A DNA stretch of 15,122 nucleotides from an uncultured Clostridia bacterium (GCA_947167435.1 CAMVIC010000012.1:1-15122); one strand, 5' to 3'; counted from the stretch's first letter, positions 7,005-13,017 are shown. Program-made: numbers and translations. Notes: a model not told the origin generated them from the letters alone.

Positions 7005-7038
7005 TGTGACTCTTGTGTGATAAAAGCGGTGCTATACT
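7005..7038 (+). promoter_or_regulatory. Direct-repeat activator promoter P4
   Basis: TGTGAC (7005-7010) and TGTGAT (7016-7021) form an 11-bp-period direct repeat. Eleven nt later comes TATACT (7033-7038), the best -10 match of the four. No -35 box is visible. It drives LysM copy 4 at 7111 with a leader of about 65 nt. Confidence 0.8.
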
Positions 7039-7110
7039 ATGGATGCAAACAGAAAAACGGACGTGAAAACTCACGGACGGGAGTTTGAAAACTGAAAGGA
7101 GATTATAAAA

Positions 7111-7374
7111 ATGTCTGATGAAGTAAAAATCAATGAGAGCGAACTGGAAGCTGCAGTCGGCGGCAATGGCGGCTGGCAGCAGTATGCGAAGGGCACCTTC
7201 GTCAACTACGGCAGCTACATCGTCTACACGGTGGCCCGCGGCGACGTGGTCTCCGGCATCGCAATCCGCTTCGGCGTGACCAACGACCAGATCAAGCAGT
7301 GGAACAACCTGAAGGACGTCAACGTCATCAGCGTCGGTCAGAAGCTGACCATTTATCCCACCATCATCCGCTGA
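7111..7374 (+). CDS. Small LysM protein with double-glycine leader (copy 4)
   Basis: 87 aa. The leader is residues 1-18, ending NESELEAAVGG. The linker NGGWQQYAKGTFVNYGS leads to one LysM domain at about 38-83 (YTVARGDVVSGIAIRFGV, NNLKDVNVISVGQKLTIYP). The usual GDTL of LysM reads GDVV here. AAAGGAG lies 9 nt upstream of the ATG. It is a paralogue of the gene at 6729, probably by tandem duplication, but has its own promoter (P4) and is closed by a hairpin at 7390-7416, so it is likely made as a single-gene transcript, perhaps at high level. Confidence 0.88.
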   Translation: MSDEVKINESELEAAVGGNGGWQQYAKGTFVNYGSYIVYTVARGDVVSGIAIRFGVTNDQIKQWNNLKDVNVISVGQKLTIYPTIIR

Positions 7375-7389
7375 GCGCAGAAAACAATA

Positions 7390-7420
7390 CCCCTGCTGCA
7401 TCGAATGCGGCAGGGGCATT
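7390..7420 (+). terminator. Probable rho-independent terminator after LysM copy 4
   Basis: CCCCTGCTGC (7390-7399) pairs with GCGGCAGGGG (7407-7416) with one G-T wobble and a 7-nt loop, followed by CATTT. It separates the leader-peptide region from the cNMP cassette. The T-tract is short, so some read-through is possible. Confidence 0.65.
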
Positions 7421-7454
7421 TCCAATTATATCATACTTATAGAGGAGGGTCGGT

Positions 7455-7850
7455 ATGGAAATCAAAACGCTTCACAGAGGCGATATCCTCTTCCGCCAGG
7501 GAGAACAAGAGGCATGCATGTACGAAGTGTATGGCGGCAGGATCGGCATCTATTCAAAATACGACACGCCGGAGCAGAGCCTTCTGGCGGAATATATACA
7601 GGATATGACCTTCGGCGAGATGGGATTGCTGGACCATGCGCCCCGCTCTGCAACTGCGGTAGCACTGGACGACGAGACCAGCGTCGCGGTTGTGACGGAA
7701 GAGACGTTCGGGGAGTATTTTAAGAAGAATCCCGGACGGGTATTGCTGCTTATGCAGCAGATGTGCCACAATCTGCGCAGAAGGACCAAAGAGTACATGG
7801 AGCTGTGCGGAGAGATCCGGGAGCTTGCCGGGAAGGAGGCGCAGAAATGA
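7455..7850 (+). CDS. Stand-alone cyclic-nucleotide-binding protein 1
   Basis: 131 aa, essentially one CRP-like cNMP-binding beta-barrel (about 5-100) plus a short helix. The phosphate-binding cassette is intact: FGEMGLLDHAPRSATAVA, with E55 for the ribose hydroxyl and R64 for the cyclic phosphate. There is no helix-turn-helix, kinase or channel domain, so it cannot act as a CRP-type regulator itself. AGGAGGG lies 5 nt before the ATG. It is first in the cassette and overlaps the next gene by ATGA (7847-7850). A clear promoter is not visible: AT-rich DNA at 7422-7440 offers weak -10 matches without a -35 box. The partner is unknown. Confidence 0.85.
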   Translation: MEIKTLHRGDILFRQGEQEACMYEVYGGRIGIYSKYDTPEQSLLAEYIQDMTFGEMGLLDHAPRSATAVALDDETSVAVVTEETFGEYFKKNPGRVLLLMQQMCHNLRRRTKEYMELCGEIRELAGKEAQK

Positions 7851-8368
7851 AGAAGCTGTCATTCGGCAGGGATCAGATCATTTTCCGCCAGGGCGATTTT
7901 GCCGATACCATGTACGATATCGTCGCCGGCAAGGTCGGAATCTATGTGGACTACGGCACGGAGTCGGAGAGCCAGCTGACAGAGCTGGGCGCCGGACAGT
8001 TTCTGGGCGAGCTGGGACTGATCGAGGCCTTTCCCCGCAGCGCCACGGCTGTGGCGATGGAGGACGGGACGGTACTCCGGGAAATCAGCGAAAAAGAGTT
8101 TGATGAATACTTCCAGAGCCAGCCGGAGCGACTGCTGGCAATCATGCGGCAGATCAGCGGCCGGCTGCGGGAGCTGACGAAGGATTATGAGGCTGCAGGC
8201 CTGGTGCTGGACGGACTGCAGCAGACCAGGGCGACGCCGGAAAAGCGCAGCAAATCGCTGCTGGACCGGGTGAAACACCTGGTTGAGATGTACGACGAGG
8301 CCATGCGGATGTACAACGGCACCTATTCCGAAGGCTTTTACTACTCGTCACATTTCCATATGCATTGA
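7847..8368 (+). CDS. Stand-alone cyclic-nucleotide-binding protein 2
   Basis: 173 aa from ATG 7847, in the ATGA overlap with the previous gene and preceded by GGAGG. The cNMP-binding domain covers about 4-105 with an intact cassette (LGELGLIEAFPRSATAVA; E55, R64). A helical region follows (105-155). It ends with an odd Tyr/Ser/His-rich tail (SEGFYYSSHFHMH). There is no helix-turn-helix. It is very similar to the N-terminal half of the protein at 11167, including DGTVLREISE, pointing to duplication within the cassette. The effector role is inferred. Confidence 0.85.
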   Translation: MKKLSFGRDQIIFRQGDFADTMYDIVAGKVGIYVDYGTESESQLTELGAGQFLGELGLIEAFPRSATAVAMEDGTVLREISEKEFDEYFQSQPERLLAIMRQISGRLRELTKDYEAAGLVLDGLQQTRATPEKRSKSLLDRVKHLVEMYDEAMRMYNGTYSEGFYYSSHFHMH

Positions 8369-8378
8369 TGAAATCAGA

Positions 8379-8407
8379 GGCTTCCGTTCCGTTTATGGGC
8401 GGAAGCC
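8379..8407 (+). terminator. Hairpin between cNMP protein 2 and the cyclase
   Basis: GGCTTCCG (8379-8386) pairs perfectly with CGGAAGCC (8400-8407), extendable by two G-T pairs and one C-G pair to an 11-bp stem with a 7-nt loop. CTTAT follows. It begins 10 nt after the upstream stop. It may be a weak terminator or attenuator that lowers cyclase expression relative to the first two binding proteins. It also argues that cyclase translation starts downstream, at 8431. Confidence 0.5.
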
Positions 8408-8430
8408 CTTATAAACAGGGCAAGGCCGAT

Positions 8431-9852
8431 ATGAGACAGGAAAAACTGATTCAAAACAGCATCATCGCCGGTATGTCGGAGGGCGTCATGACCGTCCGGT
8501 TCGGGGGAAGAATCGAACTGGTAAACGCCGCCGTATGCGCGATTTTAGAGAAGCGGGAAGAGGAACTGGTTGGCAACTCCTTTGCCGCTGCGTTCTTTGA
8601 CGAAGAAAAAAACGATGCGTTTATCCAGTGCGTGCTGGATGCGGTCTATGAAAACCGGCAGGGCCTGGAGCGTTTTGTTCCCTACTGGACCGAAAGCCGG
8701 GAAAAACAGCTGCGCATCGTCTCCTCCTGCTTGCGGGAGGAGGGGCAGATCATCGGCGTCATCCTGGTCATCAGCGACATGACGGAGCTGACCGAGATGC
8801 GCGACGCGGTGAAGGCGATGGAGAAAATCCAGGAGCTGAACCGGCAGCTGGAGCTGCGAAACCAGGTTCTGCAGAAGACCTTCGGCCGCTATCTGTCCGA
8901 TGAGGTGGTGCGGGAAATTCTGGATTCTCCCCGCGGCTGGCAGCTGGGCGGGCAGAAACGGCAGCTGAGCATCCTGATGAGCGACCTGCGAGGATTCACC
9001 GCCCTGAGCGAGCGGATGGAGCCCCAGGCGCTGGTCACCATGCTCAACCACTATTTCGGGGAAATGTATGAAGAGATTGAACGCTACCACGGAACGCTGA
9101 TCGAGTTTCTGGGCGATGGGATGCTGGTGGTCTTCGGCGCCCCCATACAGACTCAGACCCATGCCGCCGACGCTGTGGCAGCCGCTCTGGGAATGCAGAA
9201 GCGGATGGCCGCGGTAAACCGCTGGAATGCGGAGCGCGGCTATGAGGCTCTGGAGATGGGGATCGGCATCAACACCGACTTCATGATTCTGGGAAATATC
9301 GGCTCGGAAAAGCGCACCAAATACGGGGTGCTGGGGGCCGCGGTCAATCTTGCCGGGCGCATCGAGAGCTACACCACCGGAGGCCAGATTCTGATCTCCC
9401 CGTCCACCAGGGCCGCAGTGACCCAGGAACTTCAGATTCAGCAGCTGCTGCCGGTGCAGCCAAAGGGTGTGAACGGGAGCATTGAGCTGGCCGACGTGAT
9501 CGGAATCGGCGCTCCCTATGAGCTGCACCTGGAGCGGGAGGCGGAGAAGCTCCGCCCCCTGCCCGGGCGTGTGAGCGTCTGCTTCTCCCTTCTGGACGGG
9601 AAGCACGGCAGCGGCGAGCAGCTTGCGGGAGAGCTTACCGCCATGAACGAGCACGAGGCTGAGCTTGTCACCTCGGCGCCCATCGAGCTGTATGATAATC
9701 TGCTGCTGCAGATCGGCGGCGACCTGTATGCCAAGGTCGTTGCCCTCTCAGAAGGCGGCGCGCGGATTCATTTCACGGCAAAACCGCCCTGCTTCTCCGC
9801 CTGGCTGCGGGAAGCGGGCTGCATCTTATGGGAAAGAGGCGCGGAGGCATGA
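8431..9852 (+). CDS. PAS-linked class III adenylate/guanylate cyclase
   Basis: 473 aa from ATG 8431. An in-frame start at 8368 would run through the hairpin and lacks a ribosome site; 8431 has a weak AGGGCAAGG. A PAS-like sensor (about 8-120) is followed by a coiled linker (125-160) and the class III catalytic domain (about 175-365). Metal aspartates D185 (LMSDLRGFT) and D229 (FLGDGMLVVFGAP) and transition-state N306 and R310 (VNLAGRIES) are present. The purine-selecting Lys is E225 (IEFLGD), and the Asp/Thr position is G299 (KYGVLG), so substrate (ATP or GTP) cannot be assigned; Glu at this site is typical of guanylate cyclases. A C-terminal part of about 100 residues (372-473) is unassigned, faintly PilZ-like. 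It has no membrane segment. It overlaps the hydrolase gene by ATGA. Confidence 0.88.
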   Translation: MRQEKLIQNSIIAGMSEGVMTVRFGGRIELVNAAVCAILEKREEELVGNSFAAAFFDEEKNDAFIQCVLDAVYENRQGLERFVPYWTESREKQLRIVSSCLREEGQIIGVILVISDMTELTEMRDAVKAMEKIQELNRQLELRNQVLQKTFGRYLSDEVVREILDSPRGWQLGGQKRQLSILMSDLRGFTALSERMEPQALVTMLNHYFGEMYEEIERYHGTLIEFLGDGMLVVFGAPIQTQTHAADAVAAALGMQKRMAAVNRWNAERGYEALEMGIGINTDFMILGNIGSEKRTKYGVLGAAVNLAGRIESYTTGGQILISPSTRAAVTQELQIQQLLPVQPKGVNGSIELADVIGIGAPYELHLEREAEKLRPLPGRVSVCFSLLDGKHGSGEQLAGELTAMNEHEAELVTSAPIELYDNLLLQIGGDLYAKVVALSEGGARIHFTAKPPCFSAWLREAGCILWERGAEA

Positions 9853-10682
9853 GCGGATCTGTCTTTCAACTGACCGTACAGGGGGCCCGGGGCTCCATGG
9901 CCGGGGACCGGGAAGACTGCGCCGTCTTTGGCGGCGATACCTCCTGCTATATGCTTGAGGCAGGGGACGAGACGATTTTCCTGGACGCGGGGACCGGACT
10001 GCTGAGAGCTCCGGCCTATTATCCAAAGCCGCCGCTTATTCTTCTGAGCCATCTGCATCTGGACCATGTGATCGGGCTGGGGATGTTTCCGGGAATCACC
10101 AACCGGAATCAGCGGCCTTCCGTATATATCCCCTTCTGCGAAAGCCGGTCGGCAGCGGAGAAAACCATGGACAGGCTTTTTTCCCCGCCCTTCTGGCCGC
10201 TGACGCTGCAGGATTGCGAAAGCACGCCGGCGCTGCTGCCCATGCCCGCGGCTCTGGAGCTGGGGGAGGTGACGGTAGCCGCCATGCCCGGAAATCACCC
10301 GGGTGGATGCCTGGTGTTTCGCATTGAATACCGGGGAAAGTGCGTGGTCTATGCCACGGACTTTGAGCATGAGGAGACTTCCTTCGCAAGGCTGACAGAT
10401 TTTGCCCATGGGGCCGATCTGCTGCTGTACGATGCGCAGTATACCCAACGGGAGTACGAGCTGCACCGGGGCTACGGCCATTCTACGGCGGAAAAGGGGC
10501 TGGAACTGATGGAGCGCAGCGGGGCAAAGCGCCTGTTGCTGGTTCACCATGCACCATGGAGCACGGACCGGGACCTGATCCTGCGGGAGGAAAAGCTGCC
10601 GAAGGAAAAGGCCTGCTATGCAAGACAGGGGCAGAGGATCATCCTTCAGGACGGGGAAACAGACAAAGGAGCAAGAGAATGA
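9849..10682 (+). CDS. Metallo-beta-lactamase-fold hydrolase, candidate cNMP phosphodiesterase
   Basis: 277 aa. The metal motif HLHLDH (68-73) is intact, with further ligand candidates H150 (PGNHPGG), D171 (ATDFEH) and H233/H234 (LVHHAPWSTD). The N-terminal GARGS...FGGDTSCY...FLDAGTG pattern resembles the MBL branch that includes RNase Z-like and PhnP-like phosphodiesterases, rather than beta-lactamases or glyoxalase II. It lies between a cyclase and cNMP-binding proteins, with ATGA overlaps at both ends (9849 and 10679), so breakdown of the cyclic nucleotide is the natural guess. That substrate is inference; other phosphodiesters are possible. Confidence 0.8.
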   Translation: MSGSVFQLTVQGARGSMAGDREDCAVFGGDTSCYMLEAGDETIFLDAGTGLLRAPAYYPKPPLILLSHLHLDHVIGLGMFPGITNRNQRPSVYIPFCESRSAAEKTMDRLFSPPFWPLTLQDCESTPALLPMPAALELGEVTVAAMPGNHPGGCLVFRIEYRGKCVVYATDFEHEETSFARLTDFAHGADLLLYDAQYTQREYELHRGYGHSTAEKGLELMERSGAKRLLLVHHAPWSTDRDLILREEKLPKEKACYARQGQRIILQDGETDKGARE

Positions 10683-11170
10683 ATCTGCAACACGCGAAAG
10701 CAAACGAAGTGATATTTCGCCAGGGAGAGCGAAGCCGCTGTATGTACCGGGTTCAGCGGGGAACGGTGGGCATCTTCCTGGATTATGAGAAGCCGGACGA
10801 AAAAAAGCTGACCGAGCTCTCTGCCGGTCAGTATTTCGGAGAGATGGGCCTGCTGGAGAGCTGGCCGCGTTCCGCAACGGCGGTGGTCCTGTCGGAGCAG
10901 GCCGATCTACAGGTGATTTATGAGGGTGACTTTGCCCTCTGCTTTCAGGAAAACCCCGCCGGGATGCTTGCGCTGCTGGAGCAGATGAGCAGGCAGCTGC
11001 GGCGTATTTCCCGGGACTACGCAGAGGCCTGCCGGACCGTCAGCGAGCTTGCGGAGGCAGAGCAGGCGGGCAGACCGCGGGATGCGGCGCTGAACAACCG
11101 CATCGCCAAAACCCTGGCCGGCTTTGATGCTGCCGGGCTGGACGGATGGAAAGGGGAGGCCCGGGAATGA
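10679..11170 (+). CDS. Stand-alone cyclic-nucleotide-binding protein 3
   Basis: 163 aa from ATG 10679, with AAAGGAG 7 nt upstream and ATGA overlap with the hydrolase. The cNMP-binding domain is at about 4-105 with an intact cassette (FGEMGLLESWPRSATAVV; E55, R64). A helical tail (105-163) follows, ending AGLDGWKGEARE. There is no helix-turn-helix. Its key residues sit at exactly the same positions as in the other three cNMP proteins of the cassette, so they are paralogues. The tail differs from protein 2, which suggests a different partner. Confidence 0.84.
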   Translation: MNLQHAKANEVIFRQGERSRCMYRVQRGTVGIFLDYEKPDEKKLTELSAGQYFGEMGLLESWPRSATAVVLSEQADLQVIYEGDFALCFQENPAGMLALLEQMSRQLRRISRDYAEACRTVSELAEAEQAGRPRDAALNNRIAKTLAGFDAAGLDGWKGEARE

Positions 11171-12009
11171 AATATCTGAACTATTCTGCCGGCAGCCTGA
11201 TTTTCCGGGAGGGCCAGGAGCAGCAGGTGATGTATGAAATCCAGGAGGGAAGCGTCGGCATCTATCTGGACTACGGAACGGAGACGGAAAGGCAGCTTGC
11301 CGTCTTAAAGCAGGAGCAGCTTCTGGGCGAGATGGCCCTGATCGAGGACGCTCCCCGCTCCGCCACGGCGGTGGCGCTGGAGGATGGGACCGTTCTGCGG
11401 GAGATTTCGGAAGAAGACTACAATCGCTTCTTCCGGGAGAAGCCGGAGCTGCTGCTGCGGATTCTGCAGCAGCTCAGCGCCAGAATCCGTGAAAACACGG
11501 AGAAATATCAGGCGGTTTGCCGGACGCTGCGGGCAAGCCTGAAGGCGGAAGCGGCCGGGGAGGAAAAAAGCCCGGAGCTGACGCAGCAGGTGGAGAGCTT
11601 CCGGCGGGATTCCGGCCGGAAACGGGTGAAGGCCGTGGGTCGGCGCTCCAGCTTCTACGACTACGTGCTGGAAGACCTGGCCGCCTGCGAGGGCAAGCGG
11701 GACGTGGTCCGGGTAAGCCTGGTGGAACGCCTTGCGGTCCGCGCCATAGACCCGGCGGAAATGCACGTGAATCCGGACGACGAGTTTGCAGACCCGGACG
11801 TGGGGCCCAGCGACCGGATTATCAACGAATACGTCTATGATATCCGCCGGCTGTGGAGCGAAAGAAAGCCCATTTTCCCGGAGCCTGTGGCCGTTTACAA
11901 GCTGAAGCAGGGCGGATACATGATTCTGAACGGCCATCACCGCTGGGCTGCCGCACTGAAAACCGGCTTCGGCAAGATCCGGGCCGTGATTATGAATCCG
12001 CCCCAGTAA
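11167..12009 (+). CDS. Cyclic-nucleotide-binding domain fused to ParB-like domain
   Basis: 280 aa from ATG 11167, overlapping the previous gene by ATGA; GGGGAGG lies upstream. The cNMP-binding domain (about 4-105) has an intact cassette (LGEMALIEDAPRSATAVA; E55, R64). A helical, basic linker (105-160) leads to a C-terminal domain (about 180-277) that looks ParB/sulfiredoxin-like: VRVSLVERLAVRAIDPAEM, PEPVAVYKL and NGHHRWAAALKTG, where G-H-H-R (256-259) fits the ParB-family GxHR motif. Related domains act as CTPases, nucleases, sulfiredoxins or small-molecule kinases. There is no ParB helix-turn-helix, so chromosome segregation is unlikely. It may be an enzyme gated by the cyclic nucleotide; that is inference. 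Confidence 0.82.
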   Translation: MKYLNYSAGSLIFREGQEQQVMYEIQEGSVGIYLDYGTETERQLAVLKQEQLLGEMALIEDAPRSATAVALEDGTVLREISEEDYNRFFREKPELLLRILQQLSARIRENTEKYQAVCRTLRASLKAEAAGEEKSPELTQQVESFRRDSGRKRVKAVGRRSSFYDYVLEDLAACEGKRDVVRVSLVERLAVRAIDPAEMHVNPDDEFADPDVGPSDRIINEYVYDIRRLWSERKPIFPEPVAVYKLKQGGYMILNGHHRWAAALKTGFGKIRAVIMNPPQ

Positions 12010-12042
12010 ACCGGGCTGAGAAAGGAAGTCAGACAAGAGACG

Positions 12043-12525
12043 ATGCGGATATCCTTCGATCTGGACGATGTCCTTTTTGTGTCACCCCTCCGTTATGAGA
12101 CGGAGCCGGCGCTGCGCTTTCCCTATAACCGCCTGTTTCCCGACCGGCTGCGCAAGGGTACGCCGGAATTAATCCGCAAATTGCAGAAGGAGGGACATGA
12201 GGTCTGGATTTATACCTCCTCCTATCGTACGGAGCGGTATCTGAAAGCCCTGTTTCGGGCATACGGCGTGCATTTCGACGGAATCGTGAACGGGCAGCGG
12301 CACGAGAGAGAGGTGCAGCGGGGGCGAAAAGACCAGCTGCCGCAGAAGCTGCCGAATTTCTATCATATCTCCCTGCACATTGACGACGAGAAAGCAGTGG
12401 AGAAAAACGGACGGATTTTCGGCTTCCGCACGCTGCGGGTATATGAGCCGGACGAACAGTGGGCTGAAAAGGTCCTGGCGGAGGCAAACCGCGTCTACCG
12501 CATGGAACAGGCGGAGCATCCATGA
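12043..12525 (+). CDS. HAD-like hydrolase, probable phosphatase
   Basis: 160 aa. HAD motif I is at the N-terminus (ISFDLDDVLF; D6 and D8), which fixes the start. Motif II is probably YTSS (57-60), and motif IV is HIDDEK (D114, D115). The small size and lack of a large cap domain suggest action on a macromolecule or an open substrate, but the substrate is unknown. The ribosome site is weak (AGGAAG far upstream). It follows the cNMP/ParB gene by 33 bp and probably shares its transcript. Confidence 0.72.
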   Translation: MRISFDLDDVLFVSPLRYETEPALRFPYNRLFPDRLRKGTPELIRKLQKEGHEVWIYTSSYRTERYLKALFRAYGVHFDGIVNGQRHEREVQRGRKDQLPQKLPNFYHISLHIDDEKAVEKNGRIFGFRTLRVYEPDEQWAEKVLAEANRVYRMEQAEHP

Positions 12526-12539
12526 ACAGGGGAGAAACG

Positions 12540-12641
12540 ATGGATGAAAAACGGAAGATCCCGGAATCACTGCCTGCACGCTACGGGGCGGTTCCCACGG
12601 ATCCGGACCGGAAAAACCGGGAGCGGTATCCCGAAAACTGA
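12540..12641 (+). CDS. Possible 33-aa small protein
   Basis: A short ORF, MDEKRKIPESLPARYGAVP then a charged tail ending ERYPEN, starts at 12540 with GGGGAGA just upstream. A start at 12522 would overlap the HAD stop as ATGA and add six residues. It is very hydrophilic, with no leader or membrane segment. The ribosome site and position before the terminator support translation, but length alone makes it doubtful. Confidence 0.4.
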   Translation: MDEKRKIPESLPARYGAVPTDPDRKNRERYPEN

Positions 12642-12703
12642 TACGTTTCTCCAGAACAGAGCGGGCAGCGCTTAGCGCCGCCCGAGAACGAATACTGTTT
12701 TAT

Positions 12704-12745
12704 AGCATGAAAGGCACGTCCCGTCCGGGACGTGCCTTTCATGCT
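12704..12745 (+). terminator. 42-bp perfect palindrome, terminator of the cNMP cassette
   Basis: A 19-bp perfect stem (12704-12722 with 12727-12745) surrounds the loop GTCC. The core GGCACGTCCC / GGGACGTGCC is flanked by AAA and TTT, so it could end transcription in both directions. It lies 62 bp after the last small ORF. The stem extends well past the usual terminator length, and its core resembles the hairpin at 12947-12974. Confidence 0.75.
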
Positions 12746-12946
12746 GTCGGCAAAACCGGATGGCTTTGCCGACAGGAAGGATGCAGATAAGCTGGGCGCA
12801 CTCGCGCGGGGACGCTCGCACACTTGCAGGCTGAGAAGAGTTTTTCCGAGGCACATGTCCCCGGAAAAAACGATTCGTATGGATTTTTTGCCTGACCAGG
12901 CAAAAAACTCTGCAAGGCTTTTGAATCCGGGTTTGTCTGCAGGACG
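12746..12946. other. Structured intergenic region, possible RNA or palindromic element
   Basis: No convincing gene is seen on either strand. The region is dense in inverted repeats: GTCGGCAAA (12746-12754) with TTTGCCGAC (12765-12773); CTTGCAG (12823-12829) with CTGCAAG (12910-12916); GAGTTTTT (12838-12845) with AAAAACTC (12903-12910); TTTTTCCG (12841-12848) with CGGAAAAA (12862-12869); and TTTTTTGCCTG (12884-12894) with CAGGCAAAAAA (12897-12907). The last two could be alternatives to, or branches inside, the outer pairs. With the flanking palindromes it could be a small mobile palindromic repeat or a structured RNA. Confidence 0.5.
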
Positions 12947-12976
12947 AAGGCGCGTCCCGAACGGGACGCGCCTTTT
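12947..12976 (-). terminator. Hairpin downstream of pyruvate phosphate dikinase
   Basis: AAGGCGCGTCCC (12947-12958) pairs perfectly with GGGACGCGCCTT (12963-12974) around GAAC. It lies about 43 bp beyond the stop of the minus-strand dikinase gene and is its likely terminator. The longer T run (TTTT) is actually on the plus-strand side, so it may work in both directions. Confidence 0.65.
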
Positions 12977-13017
12977 GATACGTATAGATTGGTCAGGATG
13001 CCTTTCGGCTGAATCGC

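Noticed and set aside
820..7021. TGTGA motifs as classical CRP/cAMP operator sites
   Set aside because: A CRP site is an inverted repeat (TGTGA-N6-TCACA). Here the second half is a direct repeat with 11-bp period, and no protein in the window joins a cNMP-binding domain to a DNA-binding domain.
888..7374. The small leader proteins as lanthipeptides or thiazole/oxazole peptides
   Set aside because: Their C-terminal parts are recognisable folded domains (LysM, CW_7-like) poor in Cys, and no modifying enzyme is present in the window.
8545..9654. Minus-strand open frame of 369 codons opposite the cyclase
   Set aside because: The plus strand has all class III cyclase motifs; the opposite frame shows only low-complexity His/Gln-rich sequence.
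11167..12009. Chromosome or plasmid partitioning ParB
   Set aside because: There is no central helix-turn-helix, no ParA neighbour and no parS-like site, and the domain is fused to a cNMP-binding domain.
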